Shown piece after piece: positions 38,896 to 47,826 of a stretch of 64,000 nt of DNA. Numbering within the stretch: position 1 is the first letter of the stretch; each line of letters opens with the position of its first letter. This DNA is from a virus, in IMG/VR virus record IMGVR_UViG_3300044673_000327, positions 21,289-85,288 of that record; one strand, 5' to 3'. Made by a program: the position numbers and the translations under genes. The notes beneath the pieces are model-generated. The model searched no databases. It had not been told where the DNA came from and saw nothing but the letters and a program-made list of their open reading frames with translations.

Positions 38896-39762
38896 CTATC
38901 GTCTCCGAATCCAGTTGTAGTTAGGTTGTCCCTGCCCGAGGATGTTTTGTACCGCCTCGTTACTACGGGCGGAAGCGGTACTGAAAGCGTTCATCTGCTC
39001 GCGTAGGTTAGCGGCGGAGTAGTTGAGTAACCCCGCTTCCCGGTTCTGTTGGGCGATGATATTCGCCTTCATCACCGTATCTCGATCCTCGACTTGGTTC
39101 CGACGAACGTAGTCTTGGAACTGGAGATCGGAAGAGAAGGTCGCCGCTCTTTTATCCCGCTCTAGATTCTTGTCGCGATTGGACTGATCGAGATTGTTAC
39201 GGAAGCTTAGATGGCTTTCCCCGAGAGCCTTGAGTTGTTCGGGAGAACGGTATCGTCTTTCGTTTCTCTCCGCTTCCTTATCGGTGAGTTCTTTAAAGAA
39301 ATTGAACTCGTTTTGCCGATCGGTTCGGGTCTGATTGTACTGAGTCTCTTGCTGTTTGATATAGCGATCGTAGAACGATTGTGCCTCTTGCTGTTTCTGT
39401 TTCTCTCCCCGCTCGATCTCTTTACCCGTTATCGCCACACCAATAACATCGGGGTGCAGTGGCTGACTCGAATCAGAAGGGAGTCCCGCCGCCCGGTAAG
39501 CCGCGGGGGATGTGGGATTGAATAATTTGTTCGCCTCGGGGTTATTGGCTCGAACCTTTTGTTTCTCCTGTTCGTTGAGGCGATCGTACTCGACACGGGC
39601 GCGGTTAGGATTCTTGCGAACCCAATCGGGGTTGTTGATACCCCCTCCCGTAGGATCGAGCATCGTCCCGAGTTGGGAGTAGGTATCCCCCCGAAATAGT
39701 TCGTTTAACGACTCGGGGCTGAAGGAATTAAAGTAATTTCCGAAAGCTTCAAAAAGTGACAT
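38896..39762 (-). CDS. charged helical internal virion protein
   Basis: A 288-residue, highly charged Gln/Arg/Asn-rich helical protein (RYDRYIKQQETQYNQTRTDRQ-type stretches; REQMNAFSTASARSNEAVQN near the C terminus) ending NYNWIRRR. It has a short hydrophobic N terminus (SLFEAFGNYFNSF). It lies in the middle of the (-) cluster with a gap of 14 nt to the next gene. No family is recognised. Confidence 0.55.
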   Translation of the reverse strand: MSLFEAFGNYFNSFSPESLNELFRGDTYSQLGTMLDPTGGGINNPDWVRKNPNRARVEYDRLNEQEKQKVRANNPEANKLFNPTSPAAYRAAGLPSDSSQPLHPDVIGVAITGKEIERGEKQKQQEAQSFYDRYIKQQETQYNQTRTDRQNEFNFFKELTDKEAERNERRYRSPEQLKALGESHLSFRNNLDQSNRDKNLERDKRAATFSSDLQFQDYVRRNQVEDRDTVMKANIIAQQNREAGLLNYSAANLREQMNAFSTASARSNEAVQNILGQGQPNYNWIRRR

Positions 39763-39780
39763 GGCTTTTTATCTCTCCCC

Positions 39781-40929
39781 CTATAGTCTTTGATTGAGGA
39801 TATTGGCTACCGTATCGTTCGTGACTTGCATCGCGGCGAGTTGATTACTCACCCGATTCGCCATCATCCCTACCTGAGCGTTGCGTAACCCCGCGAGGGA
39901 TTGGTACTCCAGTTGGTTCTTCGCCGCCCATTGTGCCTGTTCCCTACCCATCACCATCTGTTGTTGAGGGGTGGGCATATAGGGCAACATCCGATTCCAT
40001 TCACGATCGGCTTCTTCCCGTAGACGTTGCCGCTCGATAGCGAGACGGGCGTTGTCGCTCTCACCGGGGAGAATATCTTGAACCAACTCTTTACCGTCCG
40101 CACCGAGCATTTGATAAACTCCCGTCCCGACCGCGGCGGTTCCCCCGACGATCGCCCCACCGACTAGAGCGGCTTTACCGAACTTACCACCTCCACTCTT
40201 GAGGTTGTTGCCAACTTCTCCCGCTTTCCCCCATACCTTAGCGGCGGTTTCCTTGGTTCGATCGATTTGATTTCCAACACGCGCACGAAATCCCGAAGCT
40301 TTCTTTTCTGGTTCCGTTCCATTGGCGACGGGTTCGAGGATGGTGGAATCTTCCGAACCGATACCCGTTCTCGGAGGAGGTTCGAGTATTGCTACCGAAT
40401 TGCCCGCTACCGTTCCCGCCGATCGCATCGGATCGGTGAAGTCATTATCGATCGGGATCATTCTCCCGTTTCGATCGCGGACAAAGTTTCCCTGAGAGGT
40501 TTGGATAATCGAGTAATCTCCGTCCTCGACAACTCGACCGGATAGATCGTTGGTGGCGGGCGGATTGGTTCTACCCACCGTGTTTCCCGTGGTCGCCCAC
40601 GGATCTACCATAGCGCTATAGCCCGCGCTATCTAATGGATTATCGAAAGAGATCTCGGGAAGTTTATTAATGGAAGCAATAGGTTTTGAATTGGTATTTC
40701 TCGTCCAATCATTACCCCACGTTATCGAGGAATCTGTCCACTCACCGACATCGGGAGTGCCGAGTACCGCATTAGAGGTTAATCGATTGAAACCACCTCC
40801 GTAAAAATCCTTGTAACGATTAACGATATTCCCCGCGGAGTCGATGACGTAATCGATACCTCGTTTGGCGGAATCGCTAGGTTCGGTTTTTCCGAATCTA
40901 CTCGCTATGTATAATTCGTAATCGTTCAT
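39781..40929 (-). CDS. internal virion protein with glycine-rich membrane segment
   Basis: A 382-residue protein. The N-terminal 230 residues are mixed. A glycine/alanine-rich hydrophobic segment (KAALVGGAIVGGTAAVGTGVYQML, about 248-271) could insert into membranes, and the C-terminal 90 residues are helical and Gln-rich. A membrane-active segment fits an ejection protein that crosses the cell envelope. Its start overlaps the stop of the next upstream gene by four bases. Confidence 0.55.
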   Translation of the reverse strand: MNDYELYIASRFGKTEPSDSAKRGIDYVIDSAGNIVNRYKDFYGGGFNRLTSNAVLGTPDVGEWTDSSITWGNDWTRNTNSKPIASINKLPEISFDNPLDSAGYSAMVDPWATTGNTVGRTNPPATNDLSGRVVEDGDYSIIQTSQGNFVRDRNGRMIPIDNDFTDPMRSAGTVAGNSVAILEPPPRTGIGSEDSTILEPVANGTEPEKKASGFRARVGNQIDRTKETAAKVWGKAGEVGNNLKSGGGKFGKAALVGGAIVGGTAAVGTGVYQMLGADGKELVQDILPGESDNARLAIERQRLREEADREWNRMLPYMPTPQQQMVMGREQAQWAAKNQLEYQSLAGLRNAQVGMMANRVSNQLAAMQVTNDTVANILNQRL

Positions 40930-41957
40930 AATAATTGCGGGGGGGATAGATACTCGTTTCCTTGAGAGCGGATCTGTTTTACCTTCTCTCGGGTACGCTC
41001 TCTAATATTCCTTAGTTGTTCGGCGTAGTCGGAAGATGCTACCCCTCCACCCGAAGGAAAAGAATTAACTCTTTCCTCTCCTCTCCTTCCTCCGAATTGA
41101 TTCTGTAAATCCTCAACGGAATACCCCTGACGTTCCAACTCTTTTACTTGATCGGGTGATACTCCGATCCCGTTCTCCTGTAACTTGCGGGCTTTCTCGA
41201 AAGCGTCTTCCGTTACCGATTCATAAGCTTTGGTCGTCGCGAGATCTCCTAATCCCGCGCCTACCATACTCCCGATGATGCCGACGATAGGGGCGGCCGG
41301 TCCGAGCGGTGCGCCCAACGCCATGCCCGCGGTGAACCCGAGTTGCGCTCCGGCGATCGAACCGGCAGTACCCGCTCCGGCGCGAACCACGTTCTGCCCC
41401 GAACCTACCCGAGAGGTGAAATCGAGAACATCCCCGATCGCTCCCGCCGATTGGAGTACCTTACCCGGTACGTTAGCCGCTACCTGTAGGGCTTTACCCG
41501 CTCTCTCCCCCCCGAGGTTCTTGGTTCCCCAATCTCGTACTCCCTCGAACGCGTCGTAGTTGGTAGGGTTCCATGTATTGAGAGCCATATCCCACTGCTC
41601 GATGTACTGGTTGAGAGAGTTCTTGAGGATAGCCGAGGGGGTTCCTTTGAAACCTAAACCCTGACGGTTAGAATGGGCTTTATCTATTTCATCCTTGAAG
41701 ACATCCCATTTAGTCCGTCCGTCTTGCACTCCCGCCATCGCCTGTAAACCGCGGGCGAAACCACCACCACCGTACTCGGTGAGTTGTTGGTACTTCTGAT
41801 TGCCCGCTTCCCCGAGATCCCAACCGAGATAATCGGGAGTACTGATGTCGAGATAGTCGGTATTGTCGGTGAGGGTTGTCGGCAACTTCCACCATCCCCA
41901 AGCTCGGGAGCGATCCGGGGACGCGGTAGACGCGGGAGAGTAGGGAGTAGCGGTCAT
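40926..41957 (-). CDS. internal virion protein with glycine zipper
   Basis: A 343-residue protein with a prominent glycine-zipper region (about residues 198-245: AGTAGSIAGAQLGFTAGMAL, then APIVGIIGSMVGAGLGDLA) able to form membrane pores or channels. The flanks are charged and helical. Part of the C-terminal region (GRRGEERVNSFPSGGG) is encoded by a copy of the purine-rich dispersed repeat. It overlaps both neighbouring genes by four bases. Confidence 0.58.
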   Translation of the reverse strand: MTATPYSPASTASPDRSRAWGWWKLPTTLTDNTDYLDISTPDYLGWDLGEAGNQKYQQLTEYGGGGFARGLQAMAGVQDGRTKWDVFKDEIDKAHSNRQGLGFKGTPSAILKNSLNQYIEQWDMALNTWNPTNYDAFEGVRDWGTKNLGGERAGKALQVAANVPGKVLQSAGAIGDVLDFTSRVGSGQNVVRAGAGTAGSIAGAQLGFTAGMALGAPLGPAAPIVGIIGSMVGAGLGDLATTKAYESVTEDAFEKARKLQENGIGVSPDQVKELERQGYSVEDLQNQFGGRRGEERVNSFPSGGGVASSDYAEQLRNIRERTREKVKQIRSQGNEYLSPPQLL

Positions 41958-42523
41958 CGGTAATCCTCCATCGCGTTCTGTTGGTACTCGATCAACCTCG
42001 CCCTCTGCATAGCGGAGTTACGACGTTTCTGTAACTCGTTCTGAATACGGTAGTATTCTTCGGGGGTCATAGTCCGATCCCCCCCGTTATTAAACATTCT
42101 TTTTTGAAGAGCGTTCGTATCGATAGGTCGATTATCTTCGGGGGGTTTAGGCTCGCTCATCTTTTTCTCGACTAACGCTTTGGCTTCATCGGCGGGAATC
42201 CCGCTACTGACCAATTCGTTATAAAGAGATTCGGCGTAATCGTTCGGGAGATCCGATCTTAAATTCCAAGCGTTTCCCGTCACCGTATCGATCGCCCCAC
42301 CGAGGGGATTTCCTAGAGCGGTATTGGCGACGATGCCTAATCCCGTCGAGACGGGGATAGAGACGAGGGGATTATCGATCATCGCGTTAGCGGTAGCGAT
42401 CATCGGTTTGGAAACGATACCTACCCCTACAGCATCGGCTACACTACCGATCATTCCCGGAACCAGGGAGGCTACCCGAGAGGGCATGGTACTTACAAAA
42501 TAAGCTCCGTCTAATTTACTCAT
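41954..42523 (-). CDS. internal virion protein with hydrophobic N-terminal half
   Basis: A 189-residue protein with several moderately hydrophobic segments up to residue 90 (GMIGSVADAVGVGIVSKPMI, NPLVSIPVSTGLGIVANTAL) and a charged helical C-terminal half. The family is unknown. The start overlaps the stop of 42523-43083 by one base, continuing the tight operon. Confidence 0.55.
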   Translation of the reverse strand: MSKLDGAYFVSTMPSRVASLVPGMIGSVADAVGVGIVSKPMIATANAMIDNPLVSIPVSTGLGIVANTALGNPLGGAIDTVTGNAWNLRSDLPNDYAESLYNELVSSGIPADEAKALVEKKMSEPKPPEDNRPIDTNALQKRMFNNGGDRTMTPEEYYRIQNELQKRRNSAMQRARLIEYQQNAMEDYR

Positions 42524-43083
42524 TACCGTACCGCTCCTTCATTCTGCATGGATTGTAATTGTCGGAGGGTGATCATCTTACTGGCGATGTCCCTCTGTAA
42601 TCTATCGATCTCCCGACTAGCATCCTCCGCGCTGAGGGGGGGAACGGTTCCCGCGACGGGTACGGGAGTGTCCATCCCCCGACGATCTTCATCGGGTCTA
42701 AGGTTCAGGGTATTGAACGTGGCGAGATCGATAATCCCCTCGACGGGTTTATTCAACATCTGATCGACGACGTAAGCCCCTCCCGCGATAGCGGCGCTAC
42801 GTCCGGGGTAACGGGCGATGTAAGCGGTAGGGCGATCTCCGAATCGAGGTTCACTATTCGCGTTAAGAGAGATCGGTGTATTCTTAACCCCGAAGGTCGG
42901 GTTAACCCCACCGATGACCGTTCGATAGGTATCTTCGGTTGAAGGATCTACATAGGATCGTCCGAATTCATCGACGATACCGACCTTCGATCCTTTGGTA
43001 TTCCAGTTCTCTAGGTTATTGCCGACGATGGCGGAAGTGCGATTCCACTGATCGGCGATGGCGTTCTTTAAGTTATTCAGCAT
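42523..43083 (-). CDS. internal virion protein
   Basis: A 186-residue protein with an Ala/Gly hydrophobic stretch (ARYPGRSAAIAGGAYVVDQML, about 92-112) and a C-terminal coiled-coil-like helix (ASREIDRLQRDIASKMITLRQL). It resembles the preceding gene in layout. The leader is pyrimidine-rich on the coding strand (CCTCTCCTCTCC) with no Shine-Dalgarno. Confidence 0.55.
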   Translation of the reverse strand: MLNNLKNAIADQWNRTSAIVGNNLENWNTKGSKVGIVDEFGRSYVDPSTEDTYRTVIGGVNPTFGVKNTPISLNANSEPRFGDRPTAYIARYPGRSAAIAGGAYVVDQMLNKPVEGIIDLATFNTLNLRPDEDRRGMDTPVPVAGTVPPLSAEDASREIDRLQRDIASKMITLRQLQSMQNEGAVR

Positions 43084-43127
43084 GGCGGTAGGGGAGAGGA
43101 GAGGAGAGGAAAGGAAAGAGATTTAAA

Positions 43128-43367
43128 TTAATCCAATCGAATGTAAAACCATTCGATAATAGATAAGGAGCAAGAGACAACACCTATTAGAGTGCTTAAA
43201 ATATTGCCACTGAAAGCGGCACTAGCGATTAACGCGATGGCGGAAGCCCCACCAAGAATAATACTCTTACTCGATCGACGGGGATACCTAAACGACGACA
43301 CCACGAGAGCGATAGATAACACGGAAAAAAGACTACCGATAAACCCGAAACAATCTATCAATGACAT
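43128..43367 (-). CDS. small membrane protein, three hydrophobic segments
   Basis: A 79-residue protein with three hydrophobic stretches (about residues 5-25, 36-53, 55-75) separated by a basic turn (RYPRRSSKS). The ribosome binding site GGGAGG lies within a 23-bp repeat also found before the next gene upstream (43651-43673). A small transporter, holin or exclusion protein is possible. Confidence 0.55.
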   Translation of the reverse strand: MSLIDCFGFIGSLFSVLSIALVVSSFRYPRRSSKSIILGGASAIALIASAAFSGNILSTLIGVVSCSLSIIEWFYIRLD

Positions 43368-43369
43368 TA

Positions 43370-43392
43370 TTTAATCCTCCCGAGATGTTGAT
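43370..43392. repeat. 23-bp direct repeat, copy 1 (copy 2 at 43651-43673)
   Basis: Both copies contain TTTAATCCTCCCGAGATGTT plus GAT on the (+) strand. On the coding strand this carries the GGGAGG ribosome binding site used by the two small genes. Confidence 0.6.
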
Positions 43393-43652
43393 GTGGATAA
43401 TGGTTTATTAAGCGAGTAGAATCGATTCTTCAATTGCTTCACTCTTTCTTGATAAGAGAGATGAGTTTTAGATCCTGCGGTGATAACATCTTCCGAAGTT
43501 TCCATCCACGGCTCTACCCACTTACCTCGATCGCTATCCGGGTAAACGAGTACGGCATCCTCCCAATCATCATCGAAGGGCAGGGCATCGGGATCGGATA
43601 AAGCGTTCCGTTCGATTTCCTCTTCGGTCATACGTTCATTGTTGTCCATCAT
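43371..43652 (-). CDS. hypothetical acidic protein, 93 aa
   Basis: Not recognised. It is acidic (ERMTEEEIERNALSDPDALP, then FDDDWEDAVLVYPDSD). Its ATG overlaps the stop of the preceding gene (ATGATG at 43652). It is flanked by 23-bp direct copies of the ribosome-binding region, so it looks like an inserted gene. Confidence 0.58.
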   Translation of the reverse strand: MMDNNERMTEEEIERNALSDPDALPFDDDWEDAVLVYPDSDRGKWVEPWMETSEDVITAGSKTHLSYQERVKQLKNRFYSLNKPLSTSTSRED

Positions 43653-44890
43653 TTAATCCTCCCGAGATGTTGATTGAGTAAACGGAAAGCGGTAGCGGTT
43701 CCCCCGAGAGCGACGAGTCCGGTCGGGGTGACGTTGTACCCCACGAACTGCACCTCGGGTTGATTCTGGATACCGTCGGGGTTGAACTTGAGAACCCCGA
43801 GCGTAGCCTGACCGATCGGGTCGGGGGTCTTGCCCGATTGCCAATTGCGATAGGCTCGGTATTTCTCGTAGCTGACATCGGGACGCTCTTGGCTGAACTC
43901 GTCCCAATCGAGAATCCTTCCCCTTCTCCCGAGAAAGTATCTCTGGGCGATGTCGATCGGCGCGTTGAGGGATTTCGTCGGGTCGTCCTCGTCGGGGGTG
44001 ATCGCTTGAAATCCCGCGGGACGATTCCCCTCCATCGGATTGAGAAGGTTCTGGTTCCCCGAGAACTGTCCCATGAGTTCTGTCGCGAGGAAAGCCCCAC
44101 CCGTGGCTACCGCTCCCGCCGCTAGACTATCGCGGGGTAATCCGCCGGGGGGACTGGCGATAAACTCGTACCCTTTGGTGAACCCGAGATCGGCGGGATG
44201 CCATCTCCAATAGTTATGACGCATACCGCTACCCGCGATGTCCGCGCCCACCCGTCCTAATCGATAGCCCACCATCCCCGCGTCGGTTAGATCGGCGACG
44301 GATAGGGGATCGGTCGGTTTGTAGGCGGGTAGCGACCAACGGGGGTAAACTCTCTCCTCGCTATCGATACCCGGCTTCTGTTGTCCCTGAAGGTAGCCCC
44401 GCTTGAGTCCCCCGAAGAAACCGACGTTCGGTTCGGGGAGAGCGTCCATAAAACCGGGGATGATATCGGGGGTCTGTTCGGGTAACTTCGGGGGATCGTA
44501 ATCCTCCCCGATATAGCCCTGTAGGATCTCTAGAGGATCGCCCCCTTTCCCCTTGTACTTAGGATCGGCGCGATGGGCGGGAAGTTCTTTAGATAGATCC
44601 CGATCGACATCGTTACTCGGATTACTCGCTTCCCCGATCGCCATCCGTTGACTCGTTGTATCCCGAACGATACGGGCGTTACGTCTCGCCTCCTGTAAAG
44701 AAACGGGGATCTCGTAACCCCCGACACCCTCTAAAAACTCGGCTATCTGGAGGGGGGTTAGAGTATCGGGATTAACCCCGCTCGCCCCGAATCCCCGTTC
44801 CAAACTACGGGTAAGCCAATCGAGATCCGTGATAAGCGGATCGTGATCTCTTCGGTAAGCTTCGGCGATTCGGAAGAATCGGGAGTTCAT
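43649..44890 (-). CDS. internal virion protein, 413 aa
   Basis: A 413-residue protein, first gene of the (-) internal-protein operon. It has a helical N terminus (FRIAEAYRRDHDPLITDLDWLTRSLERGF), a proline-rich centre and a hydrophobic segment (RDSLAAGAVATGGAFLATELM, about 255-275) plus a C-terminal hydrophobic strand-helix (TPTGLVALGGTATAFRLL). A class C element lies 37 nt upstream and the leader is pyrimidine-rich. An ejection or core role is inferred. Confidence 0.58.
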   Translation of the reverse strand: MNSRFFRIAEAYRRDHDPLITDLDWLTRSLERGFGASGVNPDTLTPLQIAEFLEGVGGYEIPVSLQEARRNARIVRDTTSQRMAIGEASNPSNDVDRDLSKELPAHRADPKYKGKGGDPLEILQGYIGEDYDPPKLPEQTPDIIPGFMDALPEPNVGFFGGLKRGYLQGQQKPGIDSEERVYPRWSLPAYKPTDPLSVADLTDAGMVGYRLGRVGADIAGSGMRHNYWRWHPADLGFTKGYEFIASPPGGLPRDSLAAGAVATGGAFLATELMGQFSGNQNLLNPMEGNRPAGFQAITPDEDDPTKSLNAPIDIAQRYFLGRRGRILDWDEFSQERPDVSYEKYRAYRNWQSGKTPDPIGQATLGVLKFNPDGIQNQPEVQFVGYNVTPTGLVALGGTATAFRLLNQHLGRIK

Positions 44891-44926
44891 AGGAGGAAGG
44901 AGAGGAGAGGAAAGATATTTCTAGGG

Positions 44927-44940
44927 TTAGAGTATTCCTA
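44927..44940 (-). promoter_or_regulatory. class C promoter-like element for the internal-protein operon
   Basis: The (-) strand reads TAGGAATACTCTAA, 37 nt before the start at 44890. Confidence 0.55.
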
Positions 44941-44963
44941 TTTCTTTTCCCTTTCCGTTCCGA

Positions 44964-45722
44964 TCACCCCGCGACTTTCTCCAATCGCTCGATCACTCTC
45001 TCCACCCTCGGATCGATCTGTGACGGGGGAGTGAAAAAGCGATCGCCCGTGAAGGTGTTGTAGTCTTTCGAGAGTTTATCCGTCCACGTTCTCTCTTTTC
45101 TGTCGTCGTCGGAACTATCCATCTCGTGAATAACCCTACGGCACGAGGAATAAAGAACCGCGTCCTCCACCCAACGATCGAAAGTGAGGGCTTTATCTTT
45201 CGGGTTGGATAGACGGGCTTTCGCTTCCTCGAATAATTTCTCTAGGGCGGGAAGACTGTTATCGAAATCCACCCGATCGATCGATACGTTCAATCCCTTC
45301 AACCTCGCCATCATCTTCCAATAACGCACCACCCTCTCGGATTTGACCTGAGAGAATCGGATCGGGTGATGTTTATCGCGGACGTACTGGAGGATAGCCC
45401 CTCGAATACAGGGATAGGCGAAGGTAGAGAAACGATTACCCGTACTCGGATCGTATCTCTCGATCGCTTTGGTTAATCCCATCACTCCCTCGTGGATAGC
45501 GTCGGTCTCGTTTCCTTTGAGACAGTTGAACGCCTCTCCTTTAAAGGAATGGAATACCTTGAGAACGAGGTTGTAGTTATTCATCAGGATCGTCTCTCTC
45601 ATGTCGAGGGGACGATCTCGATCGATATATTCTTTCCAATATTCTAGATCCGTTCCCGATTTAGAGATCTGGATTAGATCTATTTCTCTTAAGCCACTAT
45701 GTAAACCCTTCGGTGATGGCAT
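44964..45722 (-). CDS. phage RNA polymerase sigma factor (region 2)
   Basis: Residues about 42-130 form sigma-70 region 2: LMNNYNLVLKVFHSFKGEAF (2.1), AIHEGVMGLTKAIERYDPST with GNRFSTFAYPCIRGAILQYV (2.2-2.4, which bind core polymerase and melt the -10 region). A recognisable region 4 is not obvious; the C-terminal 110 residues are helical and charged and end in RVERVIERLEKVAG. It should redirect the host polymerase to phage promoters. It has an AGGA ribosome binding site and lies upstream of the class C-driven virion operon on the same strand, but has no class C element itself, as expected for a gene needed before late transcription. Confidence 0.82.
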   Translation of the reverse strand: MPSPKGLHSGLREIDLIQISKSGTDLEYWKEYIDRDRPLDMRETILMNNYNLVLKVFHSFKGEAFNCLKGNETDAIHEGVMGLTKAIERYDPSTGNRFSTFAYPCIRGAILQYVRDKHHPIRFSQVKSERVVRYWKMMARLKGLNVSIDRVDFDNSLPALEKLFEEAKARLSNPKDKALTFDRWVEDAVLYSSCRRVIHEMDSSDDDRKERTWTDKLSKDYNTFTGDRFFTPPSQIDPRVERVIERLEKVAG

Positions 45723-45777
45723 GGTATATCCTGTTAAAATAGAGTAGATGGATAATAGATCTTCTAATGAATCGAGA

Positions 45778-45966
45778 TCACGAACAGACGGAAACGATCC
45801 AGTTCTTTTCCTTTCTTCTCAAGGTAGAAAACAATCCCCGACATACACGGGTGTACTCTTTATCGGGAAGGTATTGAGCTAGTGCCGTATTAACCTCTCG
45901 GAATCCATCCGCGTCCCGAGCGTTTAATCTATCGTACAAATGGGCGATAAGAGAGAAGGTTTCCAT
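45778..45966 (-). CDS. hypothetical protein, 62 aa
   Basis: Not recognised. The frame is open to 46065, but the upstream extension is hydrophobic and unlike the rest; ATG 45966 (METFSLIAHLYDRLNARDAD) gives a compact helical basic protein ending WIVSVCS. It lies upstream of the sigma gene on the same strand. Confidence 0.45.
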   Translation of the reverse strand: METFSLIAHLYDRLNARDADGFREVNTALAQYLPDKEYTRVCRGLFSTLRRKEKNWIVSVCS

Positions 45967-46208
45967 TAGTATCACCGAGAGCTTCACTAACAGTATGCCC
46001 GATTCTTCAAGAATTATCTTCAGGGTTATTAATAAATTATGTAGAAGAAATATTCGGGATTTCAATCAATAGCTTCGGTGTTTTCCCTCATGCTAGTTCG
46101 TTATCCCTATGCTAGACCCCGATCGCTCTCGGTATTTATCCGAATATTTCTTCTCTTAACTAAAACCCTTTCCTCTCTTTCCTTCCTTCCTATGTACGGA
46201 GACTCGGG

Positions 46209-46222
46209 GATAGCTACGCTAC
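46209..46222 (+). promoter_or_regulatory. class B leader element
   Basis: GATAGCTACGCTAC followed by GGGGGGGGTGAGT, 33 nt before the ATG at 46256. The same G-run and TGAGT follow the copy at 58641. Confidence 0.5.
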
Positions 46223-46255
46223 GGGGGGGGTGAGTCTTATTCGTGGGGGTCAACT

Positions 46256-46723
46256 ATGGTAGAAGGAAAAAGCAAAGTCGGTAAGATCGTTATCGGCAAT
46301 ATCCGGAACCTCTCCCCGCTCGTGGGGGTAGAAGACGTGTATATGGAGCGGGAGAACAAAGGGATTCTCGCCAATCCGTTCGTGTTGATCGGTGATAACC
46401 CGAGCGATCGGGATACGGTGATCGACGCGTTCCGGTTGTACTTTAACGGGGTGTTATCGATAACACCCGAGGATCGGGGATGGGATCTTCAGATCGATTT
46501 CATGAAACTCGCTAAAGACATGACTGAAAGACTCAATCCCGAGAGAGCTTTTCGATTAGCCCGAATGGGTATCACGACCCCGAAGTTAATTCACGAGGCG
46601 TTAGATATCCTAGAGGTTAAACTAAAAGCGGGGCAGGATCTGCGGTTCGTGTGCTGGTGCGATCCATTGCCGTGCCATACCCATATCGTTCGGGATTATT
46701 TACTTAAAAGGTTGGAGAAATGA
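46256..46723 (+). CDS. DUF4326 family protein
   Basis: The 155-residue protein has the family's hallmarks: an N-terminal NIRNLSPLVGVEDVYMEREN stretch with ANPFVLI, and near the C terminus the CWCDPLPCHTHIVRDYL motif (CWC-x-P-x-PCH). The conserved Cys/His set suggests metal binding or catalysis; the biochemical role of the family is not established. It starts a run of small overlapping (+) genes and is the first gene after a class B leader. Confidence 0.78.
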   Translation: MVEGKSKVGKIVIGNIRNLSPLVGVEDVYMERENKGILANPFVLIGDNPSDRDTVIDAFRLYFNGVLSITPEDRGWDLQIDFMKLAKDMTERLNPERAFRLARMGITTPKLIHEALDILEVKLKAGQDLRFVCWCDPLPCHTHIVRDYLLKRLEK

Positions 46724-46998
46724 GAGAAGAATCCAAGTCATTAGGGAACAGTACCACGAAACTATTTATCGATCGATGGATAGTCGAGTGTATTCAAGAC
46801 ACGGGGGTTATTTTATTCGAGCTTGAACCCGATAACTGGAAATGGAAGTATACCGCTTGCGGTACTACCTTTCAGTGTCATGGCGACTTCGATACCGCGC
46901 TCGATGCTCTACACGATTTTCTATCTCTTCTGGTTTGCAACACTCGGGATGTAGAAATGTTTAATATCCTTTGTTCTCAAGAGGAGAGCGGAAAATAA
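46720..46998 (+). CDS. hypothetical protein, 92 aa
   Basis: Not recognised. It is a small alpha/beta protein (VECIQDTGVILFELEPDNWK, then DTALDALHDFLSLLV). The ATG overlaps the TGA of the DUF4326 gene (ATGA), so the two are translationally coupled. Confidence 0.62.
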   Translation: MREESKSLGNSTTKLFIDRWIVECIQDTGVILFELEPDNWKWKYTACGTTFQCHGDFDTALDALHDFLSLLVCNTRDVEMFNILCSQEESGK

Positions 46999-47048
46999 AA
47001 CTGAATCGATAACGACCGCGCTAGAAGCTTTCGAGGAGTTTTGATCCT

Positions 47049-47375
47049 ATGACACAATTTCGCTTAATCGGTAACGCTACATGGATATACGAGTTATGTT
47101 ACTCGGTAAAAAAGGTAGCAGAGGATGAACACGGACGCGTCAACGATATATTGGAGGACAATCTTACTTTCACTAATACGGTTGTCGGGGACTGGAGTTC
47201 TTCCAAGTTCGAGGCTCTTAATAGTTACAATATCGGATTCTCTAAATCGGGTGATAAATGTTTGGCACTCGCTAAAAAGCGACGGGATTTTATAGAAACC
47301 GAATTCGGAAGTATTCTTGTTTTCCGAATTACCGGTATTACTGTACATTACACGGAGATAGAGGAAAGAGAATAA
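47049..47375 (+). CDS. hypothetical protein, 108 aa
   Basis: Not recognised. It is a mixed alpha/beta protein with a C-terminal FRITGITVHYTEIEERE strand-helix. CGAGGAG precedes the ATG with good spacing. It sits in the same small-gene operon. Confidence 0.62.
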   Translation: MTQFRLIGNATWIYELCYSVKKVAEDEHGRVNDILEDNLTFTNTVVGDWSSSKFEALNSYNIGFSKSGDKCLALAKKRRDFIETEFGSILVFRITGITVHYTEIEERE

Positions 47376-47376
47376 A

Positions 47377-47826
47377 ATGATCACCGTATACATCGGCTTC
47401 AAAGAAACGGGACTATCCCCGTATAACTTTCAAGATTGGTTTAGAAAATATCGAAGCCTCTTCAGCGACATCGAGGATAAACCCGTCGAGTTTCCAGAAG
47501 AGATGACGTTCGACGAGAAGATGATCTGTCGGGTGATTCATTTCTATGTAGGGAAGATAAAACTCGTCCGAACCTCTTCTCCCGCGATAAGTGGATTGCT
47601 CGATATGTTATCCCCCGAAGCGATCGCTTTCATCGTTCGATCGCTCGTGGAAATAAATAACCTGACGATCTATACTAATAATCCTACGGTTGTCACTTGG
47701 TTTTTGGTTAGAGCGAATAACGTAACGGTATTCGATAAAGGCAAAGAATACTCGAAAGAGGTTATCGAGTCCGTCTATCACGGATGTATAGACCTATCTA
47801 TCGGAGAGATCGATATTAACCCATGA
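47377..47826 (+). CDS. hypothetical protein, 149 aa
   Basis: Not recognised. The C-terminal half (DMLSPEAIAFIVRSLVEINN, then LTIYTNNPTVVTWFLVRANN) faintly recalls the end of ABC/SMC-type ATPase domains, but no Walker motif is present, so this may be chance. The start follows the previous stop by one base and the end overlaps the next gene by four. Confidence 0.6.
   Translation: MITVYIGFKETGLSPYNFQDWFRKYRSLFSDIEDKPVEFPEEMTFDEKMICRVIHFYVGKIKLVRTSSPAISGLLDMLSPEAIAFIVRSLVEINNLTIYTNNPTVVTWFLVRANNVTVFDKGKEYSKEVIESVYHGCIDLSIGEIDINP

Noticed and set aside
43128-43367. SemiSWEET sugar transporter
   Set aside because: Three hydrophobic segments fit, but the diagnostic proline-glutamine motif is missing.
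43636-44100. 154-aa Ser/Arg/Pro-rich (-) ORF
   Set aside because: It is an alternative frame of 43649-44890 with composition typical of shadow frames and no start signal.
44964-45722. Full group 1 sigma factor
   Set aside because: Only region 2 can be read with confidence; region 4 and region 1.1 are not visible, so I did not call it a complete housekeeping-type sigma.
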